From Streptomyces sp. A0642 (lineage in GTDB: Bacteria; Actinomycetota; Actinomycetes; Streptomycetales; Streptomycetaceae), in the NCBI RefSeq assembly GCF_004795105.1, contig NZ_SSBL01000005.1, forward strand, positions 372,001-436,000: DNA of 64,000 bases, written 5' to 3'. The notes beneath the pieces are model-generated. The model did no database searches. It saw only the letters and a program-made list of their open reading frames with translations, and was not told the DNA's origin. Made by a program: the position numbers and the translations under genes. Below, in pieces: positions 24,769 to 32,588 of this stretch. Position 1 is the first letter of the stretch. The number at the start of each line of letters is the position of its first letter.

Positions 24769-25116
24769 CTAACAACCGCCGAGAGAGTCCTTCAGGTGGG
24801 CTTCCGCCCAGCTCCCCAGTTCCTTGAGCGCGGGTTCCATCGCGGCACCGGCCTGTGTCAGGCGGTACGAGACCCGCAGCGGCGGCCCCTCGTCGACCTC
24901 CCGCACCACGAGCCCCGCCGCTCCCAGTTCGGACAGCCGGTCCGAGAGCATGCGCTCACTGATGCCGGGGATGGCCCGCCTCAGGTCGGCGAAGTGCACC
25001 GGCTGCTGCATCAGCACGGAGACGATCGGCCCTGTCCAGCGCTTCCCGAACAGCTCGAAGACGCGGCTGATGGCCACGTCCACCCGCCTGCACGTCTGCT
25101 CGCTGTGTTCCGCCAT
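24769..25116 (-). CDS. HxlR/YodB-type winged-helix regulator
   Basis: The 115-residue protein is full-length for the family. The winged-HTH appears as ELFGKRWTGPIVSVLMQQPVHFADLRRAIPGIS then MLSDRLSELGAAGLV and the basic wing VREVDEGPPLRVSYRLT. A cysteine at residue 9 (QTCRRVD) sits where YodB-like quinone/diamide sensors carry their redox-sensing Cys. It is divergent from an azoreductase gene, the same pairing as yodB/azoR in Bacillus, so a quinone- or azo-compound-responsive repressor is likely. It probably controls both genes from the shared 124-base region. Confidence 0.85.
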   Translation of the reverse strand: MAEHSEQTCRRVDVAISRVFELFGKRWTGPIVSVLMQQPVHFADLRRAIPGISERMLSDRLSELGAAGLVVREVDEGPPLRVSYRLTQAGAAMEPALKELGSWAEAHLKDSLGGC

Positions 25117-25146
25117 CCGTCCAGGGTACTGCGTGGGCGGGAGGAG

Positions 25147-25161
25147 CTTACTATTCGTAAG
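25147..25161. promoter_or_regulatory. Candidate HxlR operator between hxlR-type gene and azoR
   Basis: CTTAC-TATTC-GTAAG is an inverted repeat with 5-base arms in an unusually A+T-rich stretch (25147-25195). YodB-family proteins bind TTAC-spacer-GTAA type repeats, so this is a plausible operator for the adjacent regulator. Confidence 0.45.
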
Positions 25162-25240
25162 CGGCTATGTTATTACTAGGTACGTACGAAATGTTGAACC
25201 GCTTCGCCGACCCGACCCTCACCGAAACATGGAGACCCTC

Positions 25241-25852
25241 ATGACCACCCTCCTGCACCTGGATTCCGCCCTCTTCCCCGAGGGATCCGCATCACGCGAG
25301 ATCAGCGCCGCATTCGTGCAGGCCTGGCGCGAGCAGCACCCCGACGGGAAGGTCGTCTACCGGGATCTCGCCGCCGCGCCCCTGCCACACCTGACCGCCG
25401 AGGCCGCCGCAGCGGGCGCCGAGCACCCCCTGCGCGGCGAGCTGGCCGCAGAACTCGCCGCTGCGGACGCGGTCCTGATCGGCGCCCCGATGTACAACTT
25501 CTCGATCCCGTCGACGCTCAAGGCATGGCTCGACCACGTGATCATCATGGGTCACAACGCGGGCCCCGAGAGCCCGGTGGCCGGCACCCCGATCACCGTC
25601 GTCGCCAGCCGCGGCGGTTCGTACGCGGCGGGCACCCCCCGCGCGGACGCCGAGTTCGTACAGAACTATCTGGCGACCCTGCTGACGTCGATGTTCGCCG
25701 CCGAGGTCGACTTCATCGTCCCGGAGCTCACCCTGGCCCACAGCAATCCGGCGATGGCCGAACTCATCCCGCTCGCCGACTCCTCCCGCGCCAAGGCCTT
25801 CACCGACGCCTCGGAGAAGGCCAAGGCCCTCGCCGCCCGGCTCGCCGCCTGA
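25241..25852 (+). CDS. azoR: FMN-dependent NADH azoreductase (AzoR/AcpD family)
   Basis: The 203-residue flavodoxin-fold enzyme has N-terminal HLDSALFPEGSASREISAAF (phosphate-binding loop), GAPMYNFSIPSTLKAWLDHV (flavin-binding PMYNF) and VASRGGSYAAGTP. AzoR reduces azo dyes and quinones by two electrons with NADH and protects against electrophile stress. The ATG at 25241 has GGAG six bases upstream; an in-frame ATG 12 bases earlier is less well placed. It is divergent from an HxlR regulator that likely represses it. Confidence 0.88.
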   Translation: MTTLLHLDSALFPEGSASREISAAFVQAWREQHPDGKVVYRDLAAAPLPHLTAEAAAAGAEHPLRGELAAELAAADAVLIGAPMYNFSIPSTLKAWLDHVIIMGHNAGPESPVAGTPITVVASRGGSYAAGTPRADAEFVQNYLATLLTSMFAAEVDFIVPELTLAHSNPAMAELIPLADSSRAKAFTDASEKAKALAARLAA

Positions 25853-26008
25853 GGCGCCGGACACGGGGAGGGAGCCCGAGGCGCAGGGCGCGACAGACGG
25901 GAGGGGCCGGGGACCGCAGACCCGGCCCCTCCCGCGCGGCGTTTCGACTTCGCGAGCCCTCGGCTTCCCTCCACCGCTCAACCGGGAGGGCGAGGATCGA
26001 ATTCGGAC

Positions 26009-26022
26009 GTTTCACGTGAAAC
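26009..26022. other. parS: parS: second ParB-binding site
   Basis: GTTTCACGTGAAAC, identical in its 14-base core to the site at 3685. It lies in the 244-base spacer between azoR and tRNA-Leu, about 33 kb from oriC, in non-coding DNA. Confidence 0.93.
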
Positions 26023-26057
26023 CAAGCCACGCGGCATTTCCCGGGCGGGAACCGAAG

Positions 26058-26088
26058 AAGCCCCACAGGCCATAGGCCTGTGGGGCTT
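26058..26088 (-). terminator. Terminator after tRNA-Leu
   Basis: Arms 26058-26071 (AAGCCCCACAGGCC) and 26075-26088 pair perfectly around a 3-base loop. On the minus strand it directly follows tRNA-Leu and is followed by T-rich TTCTT. Confidence 0.85.
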
Positions 26089-26096
26089 CTCTCTTG

Positions 26097-26179
26097 TGCG
26101 CGAGGGGGGATTTGAACCCCCACGTCCCGAAGGACACTGGCACCTGAAGCCAGCGCGTCTGCCGTTCCGCCACTCGCGC
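26097..26179 (-). tRNA. tRNA-Leu (anticodon CAG)
   Basis: The 83-base class II tRNA has acceptor GCGCGAG pairing with CTCGCGC and discriminator A. The anticodon stem CTGGC/GCCAG encloses loop TTCAGGT, giving anticodon CAG. It has a long variable arm and a T loop GTTCAAATC. The 3' CCA is not encoded. Confidence 0.95.
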
Positions 26180-26491
26180 ATGAGTGGTGTTTCCAGACTC
26201 TCGCTTTGCTGCGAGCGCCTGGCGACAAACGGAAGATTAGCACGCTGGACAGGGTGGATTCACATCCGTTTGTTTCGCCGAGCGGCCGGACAGGAGGGGG
26301 AACCTGGAGCTACTGCCCCCACTCCTCCTGAGTGCACCCAAGGTGCGGGACACTGTCAGGAGGCCGCCTCTACGATCCGTGTGAGGGGGGACACTCCTCC
26401 ACAGGGCAGACAAGGGGAACCAGCCGATTTCCCTACGCGTGGATACGATCAGTAAGCAGTACAGGGACGACGACACCGGAGGAGGTGCCCC
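26180..26491. other. 312-base spacer with the tRNA-Leu and fhaA promoters
   Basis: No gene is seen. Two TACGAT hexamers (near 26372 and 26444) are possible -10 elements for fhaA, but neither has a clear -35. CGGAGGAGGTG (around 26478-26488) is the strong ribosome site of fhaA. Confidence 0.4.
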
Positions 26492-27373
26492 ATGGGAGTC
26501 ATGAAGCGTTTCGAGCAGCGTCTCGAAGGTCTGGTCAACGGCACCTTCGCCAAGGTCTTCAAGTCCGAGGTCCAGCCGGTCGAGATCGCCGGAGCACTCC
26601 AGCGGGAGTGCGACAACAACGCCACCATCTGGAACCGCGAGCGGACCGTCGTCCCCAACGACTTCATCGTCGAGCTCAGCGCCCCCGACTACGAGCGCCT
26701 CAGCCCGTACTCCGGCCAGCTGGGCGACGAGCTCTCCGGGCTGGTCAGGGACTACGCCAAGCAGCAGCGGTACACCTTCATGGGGCCGATCAAGGTCCAC
26801 CTGGAGAAGGCGGACGACCTGGACACCGGTCTCTACCGTGTGCGCAGCCGCACCCTGGCGTCGAGTTCGTCACAGGACCAGCCGGGCCCGCAGTCCTTCC
26901 AGAGCCCTCCCGGCCCGCAGGCCGCACCGCCCGCCCGTCCCGGGCACGGACGCCCCCAGGCGCCCGGCGGTTACGGCTACCCGCCCACCTCCGCACCGCC
27001 CATGCCCGCGGCACCGCCGCCGGGCGCCCGGCACGGCGGTCCGGGCCCCGACCGGCGTCCGCCGGTCACTCCCGGTCCCCCGCCGAGCGCGCAGGTGCGA
27101 CGTTGGATCGAGATCAACGGCACCCGCCACCAGATCTCCCGGCCGACGCTCGTGATGGGCCGCAGCACCGAGGCCGACGTACGGATCGACGACCCCGGCG
27201 TCTCCCGCCGGCACTGTGAGATCAGGACCGGAACGCCCTCTACGATCCAGGATCTCGGTTCTACCAACGGCATCGTGGTAGACGGGCAGCACACCACCCG
27301 CGCTACGCTCCGCGACGGCTCGCGGATCGTCGTGGGCAGTACCACCATCGTTTACCGGCAAGCCGAAGGGTGA
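26492..27373 (+). CDS. fhaA: FhaA: DUF3662 and FHA-domain protein
   Basis: The 293-residue cytoplasmic protein has an N-terminal DUF3662 domain (MKRFEQRLEGLVNGTFAKVF through about residue 115), a long Pro/Gly linker, and a C-terminal FHA domain with GRSTEADVRIDDPGVSRRH (about 222-240) and LGSTNGIVVDG. FHA domains bind phosphothreonine; in mycobacteria FhaA is read by PknB substrates and restrains peptidoglycan synthesis with MviN. It heads the cluster fhaA-fhaB-pstP-rodA-pbpA-pknB, collinear with Rv0020c-Rv0014c. Confidence 0.93.
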   Translation: MGVMKRFEQRLEGLVNGTFAKVFKSEVQPVEIAGALQRECDNNATIWNRERTVVPNDFIVELSAPDYERLSPYSGQLGDELSGLVRDYAKQQRYTFMGPIKVHLEKADDLDTGLYRVRSRTLASSSSQDQPGPQSFQSPPGPQAAPPARPGHGRPQAPGGYGYPPTSAPPMPAAPPPGARHGGPGPDRRPPVTPGPPPSAQVRRWIEINGTRHQISRPTLVMGRSTEADVRIDDPGVSRRHCEIRTGTPSTIQDLGSTNGIVVDGQHTTRATLRDGSRIVVGSTTIVYRQAEG

Positions 27374-27383
27374 AGCGGGGGCA

Positions 27384-27899
27384 ATGTCAGAGCTGACCCT
27401 TACGGTCATGCGGCTAGGTTTCCTGGCTGTTCTGTGGCTGTTCGTGATCGTGGCCGTCCAGGTCATTCGAAGTGACCTGTTCGGAACGCGCGTCACGCAG
27501 CGCGGCTCACGCCGCACTGCTGCCGACGCGCGGCCTCCACAGGCACGCCAGAACGCTGCGGCACCGCCGCAGCAACGCCAGCAGCCCGGCCGCCAGCGCC
27601 GGGGAGCACCGACCAAACTGGTCGTTTCCGAGGGGACGCTCACCGGCACCACGGTGGCCCTCCAGGGGCAGACCATCACGCTGGGCCGGGCCCATGATTC
27701 AACGATCGTGCTGGACGACGACTACGCGTCCAGCAGGCATGCCAGGATCTACCCCGACCGTGACGGCCAGTGGATCGTCGAGGATCTCGGGTCCACCAAC
27801 GGCACGTATCTTGACCGGACCCGCCTCACCACCCCGACGCCCGTTCCGCTGGGCGCGCCGATCCGGATCGGCAAGACCGTCATCGAGCTGCGGAAGTAG
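27384..27899 (+). CDS. fhaB: FhaB (FipA-type): membrane-anchored FHA protein
   Basis: The 171-residue protein has an N-terminal membrane segment (LGFLAVLWLFVIVAVQVI, residues 11-28), a Gln/Arg/Pro linker and a C-terminal FHA domain with GRAHDSTIVLDDDYASSRHA and DLGSTNGTYLD. In mycobacteria FhaB/FipA is phosphorylated by the PASTA kinases and links FtsZ with FtsQ at septa. It starts 10 bases after fhaA stops, in one operon. Both FHA phosphopeptide residues (GR...S...RH, and N in STNG) are intact. Confidence 0.93.
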   Translation: MSELTLTVMRLGFLAVLWLFVIVAVQVIRSDLFGTRVTQRGSRRTAADARPPQARQNAAAPPQQRQQPGRQRRGAPTKLVVSEGTLTGTTVALQGQTITLGRAHDSTIVLDDDYASSRHARIYPDRDGQWIVEDLGSTNGTYLDRTRLTTPTPVPLGAPIRIGKTVIELRK

Positions 27900-28028
27900 T
27901 ACGACAATGAGCGAGCGGAGCGAGCGAGCCGCGGCGGCCCGGGCAACGGACCCGGGCAGGCTCCCGACCGGAGGGTGGGCAGTGTGGCTCGAGACCGGCT
28001 GTACCCCGAACCGACGGGCGAGGTGCGC

Positions 28029-29525
28029 ATGAGTCTTTCCCTGCGCTTCGCCGCCGGATCGCACAAGGGCATGATCCGGGAGGGCAACGAGGACTCCGGC
28101 TACGCCGGACCGCGCCTGCTCGCCATCGCCGACGGCATGGGCGGACAGGCGGCCGGTGAGGTCGCCAGCTCCGAGGTGATCTCCACGCTCGTCCAGCTCG
28201 ACGACGACGTGCCCGGCTCCGACATCCTCACCTCGCTCGGTACGGCGGTCCAGCGGGCCAACGACCAACTGCGCATGATGGTCGAGGAGGACCCCCAGCT
28301 GGAGGGCATGGGCACCACGCTCACCGCCCTGCTGTGGACCGGCCAGCGCCTCGGCCTCGTACACGTCGGCGACTCACGCGCCTATCTCCTGCGGGATGGC
28401 GTCCTGACGCAGATCACGCAGGACCACACGTGGGTCCAGCGACTGGTCGACGAGGGCCGGATCACCGAGGAGGAGGCCACCACCCACCCGCAGCGCTCCC
28501 TGCTGATGCGCGCGCTGGGCAGCGGCGACCACGTCGAACCCGATCTCTCCATCCGTGAGGTCCGGGCCGGCGACCGCTATCTGATCTGCTCCGACGGCCT
28601 CTCCGGCGTCGTCTCCCACCAGACGATGGAGGAGACGCTCGCCAGCTACCAGGGCCCGCAGGAGACCATCCAGGAGCTCATCCAGCTCGCCCTGCGCGGC
28701 GGCGGTCCCGACAACATCACCTGCATCGTCGCGGACGTCCTCGACGGCGACAGCAACGACACCCTGGCCGGTCAGCTCAACGACACCCCGGTGATCGTCG
28801 GAGCGGTCGCGGAGAACCAGGCCGCCCAGCTGAACGACGGCGGCGCCATGGAGACCCCGGCAGGACGCGCGGCCGGCCTCGGTCGCCCCGTCCCGCCGCC
28901 CTCCGGCGGCTTCGGCCCTCCCGGCAGCGGCGACGACGTCGGCTACGACGGACTGCCCGACGGGTCCTTCGGTTCCTACTCCGACGAGGACTTCGTCAAG
29001 CGCGGCGGCCGCAAGTGGCTCAAGCGGTCCCTGTACACCGTGCTCGCCCTGGCGGTCATCGGCGGCGGTCTGTACGGCGGCTACCGCTGGACCCAGGGCC
29101 AGTACTTCGTCGGCGTGAAGAACGAGAACGTCGCGCTGTACCGCGGCATCAGCCAGGACCTCGCGTGGGTCTCGCTCTCGAAGGTCGAGACGGACCATCC
29201 CGAGATCGAACTCAAGTACCTCCCGCCCTACCAGCGCAAGCGGGTCGAGGCGACCATCGCCGAGGGCAGCCTGGCCGACGCACGCAAGAAGATCACCGAG
29301 CTCGCCACCCAGGCAACGGCCTGCAAGAAGGACGCTCAGCGCCGCGCAGCCGAGAAGAACGCCCCGAGCGACGAGGGCCAGGCCGGCGGTACGGACACGG
29401 ACGCCGCCAAGACGTCCGCGGCATCCGGCACCACCAAGACCAAGCAGACTTCAGCGACTCCCACTCCCGGTCCCAGCCTCTCGGAGGAAGAGAAGAAGCT
29501 GGTCCCGCAGTGCGGTAAGCAGTAA
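28029..29525 (+). CDS. pstP: PstP: PP2C-type Ser/Thr protein phosphatase with TM anchor
   Basis: The 498-residue enzyme reverses phosphorylation by PknA/PknB kinases. PP2C metal-binding motifs are intact: GNEDSGYAG (about 18-26), AIADGMGGQAAGE, HVGDSRAYLLRDG, LICSDGLSGV and GGPDNITC. A linker leads to a membrane segment (LYTVLALAVIGGGLYGGYRW, about residue 340) and an external, Lys-rich C-terminal domain. The ATG at 28029 (MSLSLRFAAGSHKG) is the family start; a GTG at 27981 is possible but not conserved. The 129-base gap after fhaB has a GAGCGAGC-type repeat and no hairpin. Confidence 0.93.
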   Translation: MSLSLRFAAGSHKGMIREGNEDSGYAGPRLLAIADGMGGQAAGEVASSEVISTLVQLDDDVPGSDILTSLGTAVQRANDQLRMMVEEDPQLEGMGTTLTALLWTGQRLGLVHVGDSRAYLLRDGVLTQITQDHTWVQRLVDEGRITEEEATTHPQRSLLMRALGSGDHVEPDLSIREVRAGDRYLICSDGLSGVVSHQTMEETLASYQGPQETIQELIQLALRGGGPDNITCIVADVLDGDSNDTLAGQLNDTPVIVGAVAENQAAQLNDGGAMETPAGRAAGLGRPVPPPSGGFGPPGSGDDVGYDGLPDGSFGSYSDEDFVKRGGRKWLKRSLYTVLALAVIGGGLYGGYRWTQGQYFVGVKNENVALYRGISQDLAWVSLSKVETDHPEIELKYLPPYQRKRVEATIAEGSLADARKKITELATQATACKKDAQRRAAEKNAPSDEGQAGGTDTDAAKTSAASGTTKTKQTSATPTPGPSLSEEEKKLVPQCGKQ

Positions 29526-29548
29526 AGCCGTAGGGGGCCTTCAGCACC

Positions 29549-30961
29549 ATGAGCGTTGTCACCAACACGACCACGATCGGCGCGATCGACGCACCGAGCC
29601 GGCGCAACACCGAACTGATGATGATGGTCTTCGCCATCGCCATCTCGGTGTTCGCCTACGCCAACGTGGGCCTCGCCATCGATGGCTCGCTGCCTTCCGG
29701 CATGTTCGGATACAGCCTCGGCCTGATCCTGCTCGGCGGCGTGGCCCACCTCGTGGTGCGCAAGTTCGCCCCGTACGCGGACCCGCTGCTGCTGCCGCTC
29801 GCCACGCTGCTCAACGGGCTGGGGCTGGTGCTGATCTGGCGTCTGGACCAGTCGCAGAGGCTCATCCACCGTGCGGAGACTCTGTACGGGGCGTACGCCC
29901 CGGACGCCCCCAAGCAGCTGATGTACTCGGCGATCGGCGTCGCACTCATGGTCGGGGTGCTGGTAGTCCTCAAGGACCACCGCATCCTGCAGCGGTACAC
30001 CTACATCTCGATGGTCGCGGCGCTGGTCCTGCTGGTCATGCCGATGTTCTTCCCCGCGGTGAACGGTGCGAAGATCTGGGTCAGCCTGGGGCCCTTCTCC
30101 ATCCAGCCCGGTGAGTTCGCGAAGATCATCATCGCGGTCTTCTTCTCCGGCTACCTCATGGTGAAACGCGATGCCCTGGCCCTGGCCAGCCGCCGCTTCA
30201 TGGGGATGTACCTGCCGCGCGGACGCGACCTTGGCCCGATCCTCGTCATCTGGGCGCTGTCGATCCTAATCCTGGTCTTCGAGACCGACCTCGGTACGTC
30301 CCTGCTGTTCTTCGGCCTCTTCGTGATCATGCTGTATGTCGCCACGGAGCGGACCAGCTGGATCGTCTTCGGGCTGCTGATGTCCGCGGTCGGCGCGGTG
30401 GGCGTCTCCACCTTCGAGTCCCATGTGCAGCAGCGTGTGGATGCCTGGATGGACCCGTTCGGCTGCTATGCGACGGACGGCGCGTGCGAACAGATCGGCA
30501 ACGCCATCATGTCCTTCGGGTCCGGCGGCACCCTGGGCACCGGCTGGGGCCAGGGCCACTCCGACCTGATCGGCTTCGCAGCCAACGCCGACTTCATCCT
30601 CTCCACGGTCGGTGAGGAGCTCGGCCTCGCCGGAATGATGGCCGTCCTGCTGGTCTACGGCCTCATCGTCGAGCGCGGTGTCCGTACGGCACTCGCCGCC
30701 CGCGACCCCTTCGGCAAGCTCCTCGCGATCGGCCTCTCCGGCGCCTTCGCCATCCAGGTCTTCGTCGTCGCCGGCGGTGTCATGGGGCTCATCCCGCTGA
30801 CGGGTATGACGATGCCGTTCCTCGCCGCCGGCGGGTCCTCCGTGATCGCCAACTGGGCCCTGATCGGAATCCTGATCCGGATCAGCGACACCGCCCGGCG
30901 CCCCGCCCCGGCTCCCGCCCCCTCCTCCGACGCCGAGATGACCCAGGTGGTCCGACCGTGA
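29549..30961 (+). CDS. rodA: SEDS-family peptidoglycan glycosyltransferase (RodA/FtsW)
   Basis: The 470-residue polytopic protein polymerises glycan strands with its partner class B PBP. SEDS signatures are GAKIWVSLGPFSIQPGEFAKI (residues 174-194), VFETDLGTSLLFFG and, near the end, GLIPLTGMTMPFLAAGGSSV. The gene sits between pstP and pbpA as in mycobacteria, where it is called rodA. In Streptomyces several SEDS paralogues exist; the context of pbpA and kinases suggests septal or spore wall work. The stop overlaps the pbpA GTG, so the pair is translationally coupled. Confidence 0.92.
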   Translation: MSVVTNTTTIGAIDAPSRRNTELMMMVFAIAISVFAYANVGLAIDGSLPSGMFGYSLGLILLGGVAHLVVRKFAPYADPLLLPLATLLNGLGLVLIWRLDQSQRLIHRAETLYGAYAPDAPKQLMYSAIGVALMVGVLVVLKDHRILQRYTYISMVAALVLLVMPMFFPAVNGAKIWVSLGPFSIQPGEFAKIIIAVFFSGYLMVKRDALALASRRFMGMYLPRGRDLGPILVIWALSILILVFETDLGTSLLFFGLFVIMLYVATERTSWIVFGLLMSAVGAVGVSTFESHVQQRVDAWMDPFGCYATDGACEQIGNAIMSFGSGGTLGTGWGQGHSDLIGFAANADFILSTVGEELGLAGMMAVLLVYGLIVERGVRTALAARDPFGKLLAIGLSGAFAIQVFVVAGGVMGLIPLTGMTMPFLAAGGSSVIANWALIGILIRISDTARRPAPAPAPSSDAEMTQVVRP

Positions 30962-32421
30962 ACAAGCCCCTGCGCCGGATCGCGATCTTCTGCGGCGTCC
31001 TCATCTTCGCCCTGCTCGCACGGACCAACTACCTCCAGTACGTGAAGGCCGACGAGCTCAACACCCGCGACGAGAACCGCCGCGTCCGCATCGAGCGGTA
31101 CGCCCACGAGCGCGGCAACATCATCGTGGACGGCGGCACGGCCGTCACCGGGTCCGCCGAGACCAAGGGCAGCGACTTCAAGTACAAGCGGGTCTGGAAG
31201 GACGGCCCCCTGTGGGCGCCCGTCACCGGCTACTCCTCGCAGGCCTTCGGCGCCACCCAGCTCGAAAGCATCGAGGACGGCATCCTCACCGGCAACGACG
31301 ACCAGCTCTTCTTCGACCGCACCATGTCGATGTTCACCGGTGACGAGAAGCAGGGCGGCAACGTCGTCACCACCCTGAACAGCGCCGCGCAGCGGGCCGC
31401 CTTCGAGCGGCTCGGCGACAAGAAGGGCGCCGTCGCCGCCCTCGATCCGCAGACCGGTGCCATCCTGGCGCTCGTCAGCACCCCCTCGTACGACCCCTCG
31501 ACCTTCGCGGGCAACGACGCCGCCGACACCAAGGCCTGGCAGTCGCTGCTGAAGGACAAGGACAAGCCCATGCTCAACCGGGCCCTGCGCGAGACGTACC
31601 CGCCGGGCTCCACCTTCAAGGTCGTCACCGCGGCCGCCGCCCTGGAGAACGGGCTCTACACCGACATCGACGCGAAGACGAAGTCGCCGCTGCCCTGGCG
31701 GCTTCCGCTGACCACCGGCCAGCCGCTGGCCAACGAGGGCAACATCCCGTGCGAGAACGCCTCGCTCCGGGAGGCCCTGCGGATGTCCTGCAACACCGTC
31801 TTCGGCAAGATCAGCGATGACCTGGGCAACCAGAAGATGATCGACGAGGCCGACAAGTTCGGCTTCAACAAGGAGATCTTCACTCCGGTCCGCGCCGACG
31901 CGAGCATCTATCCCAAGGACAACCGGCCGCAGAACGCCATGGCGGGCATCGGCCAGGCGTCCAACCGTGCCACCCCGCTCCAGATGGCCATGGTGGCCGC
32001 CGCGGTCGCCAACGACGGCAAGCTGATGCAGCCGTACATGGTCGCCAAGCGTCAGTCGCCCGGCCTCGACGACATCTACACCCACGAGAAGGAGCAGCTC
32101 AGCCAGCCCCTCTCGGGTGAGAACGCCCAGAAGCTCCAGCAGATGATGGAGACCGTCGTCAACTCCGGCACGGGAACGAACGCCAAGATCAGCGGCGCCA
32201 CGGTCGGCGGCAAGACGGGTACCGCCCAGCACGGTCTCAACAACAGCGAGAAGCCGTACGCCTGGTTCATCTCGTACGCGAAGACCGACAGCGGCTCCCC
32301 CGTGGCCGTTGCCGTGGTCGTCGAGGACGGCGACGCCAACCGGGACGACATCTCCGGTGGCGGCCTGGCCGCTCCCATCGCGAGGGCGGTCATGAAGGCA
32401 GTCATCGACAGCAAGAAGTGA
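30958..32421 (+). CDS. pbpA: PbpA: class B penicillin-binding protein
   Basis: The 487-residue peptidoglycan transpeptidase has an N-terminal signal anchor (residues 7-22), a dimerisation domain and the penicillin-binding domain with the three motifs STFK (218-221), SCN (277-279) and KTGT (419-422). It cross-links the strands made by the adjacent RodA. It starts with GTG overlapping the rodA stop. A 167-base gap then separates it from pknB. It is the target type for beta-lactams. Confidence 0.93.
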   Translation: MNKPLRRIAIFCGVLIFALLARTNYLQYVKADELNTRDENRRVRIERYAHERGNIIVDGGTAVTGSAETKGSDFKYKRVWKDGPLWAPVTGYSSQAFGATQLESIEDGILTGNDDQLFFDRTMSMFTGDEKQGGNVVTTLNSAAQRAAFERLGDKKGAVAALDPQTGAILALVSTPSYDPSTFAGNDAADTKAWQSLLKDKDKPMLNRALRETYPPGSTFKVVTAAAALENGLYTDIDAKTKSPLPWRLPLTTGQPLANEGNIPCENASLREALRMSCNTVFGKISDDLGNQKMIDEADKFGFNKEIFTPVRADASIYPKDNRPQNAMAGIGQASNRATPLQMAMVAAAVANDGKLMQPYMVAKRQSPGLDDIYTHEKEQLSQPLSGENAQKLQQMMETVVNSGTGTNAKISGATVGGKTGTAQHGLNNSEKPYAWFISYAKTDSGSPVAVAVVVEDGDANRDDISGGGLAAPIARAVMKAVIDSKK

Positions 32422-32588
32422 CACCGCTCACGCCCGAGCGCGTATCCGCCCCTGTGGATACCGGTCGGATATCAGGTATTGCCTGCGGGCTGATCAGGTA
32501 GTGCGCGGCCGGTAGCGTATGCGCGAACAGCACACCGCCGGACCGCACACCGGTGCGGTCAGGACTGACGGAGAGGGCTGGAACAGTT

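Noticed and set aside
26097..26179. tRNA-Leu as an integration site (attB)
   Set aside because: No integrase, no repeated 3' tRNA fragment and no foreign genes nearby. The same applies to tRNA-Ala (42808) and tRNA-Ile (49211).
27905..27930. GAGCGAGCGGAGCGAGCG repeat between fhaB and pstP as an operator
   Set aside because: It is a simple GAGC-type repeat common in high-GC DNA, not a clear inverted repeat, and lies inside an operon.
32453..32461. TGTGGATAC as a DnaA box upstream of pknB
   Set aside because: One base off the consensus and isolated, so it may be chance; not listed as a feature.
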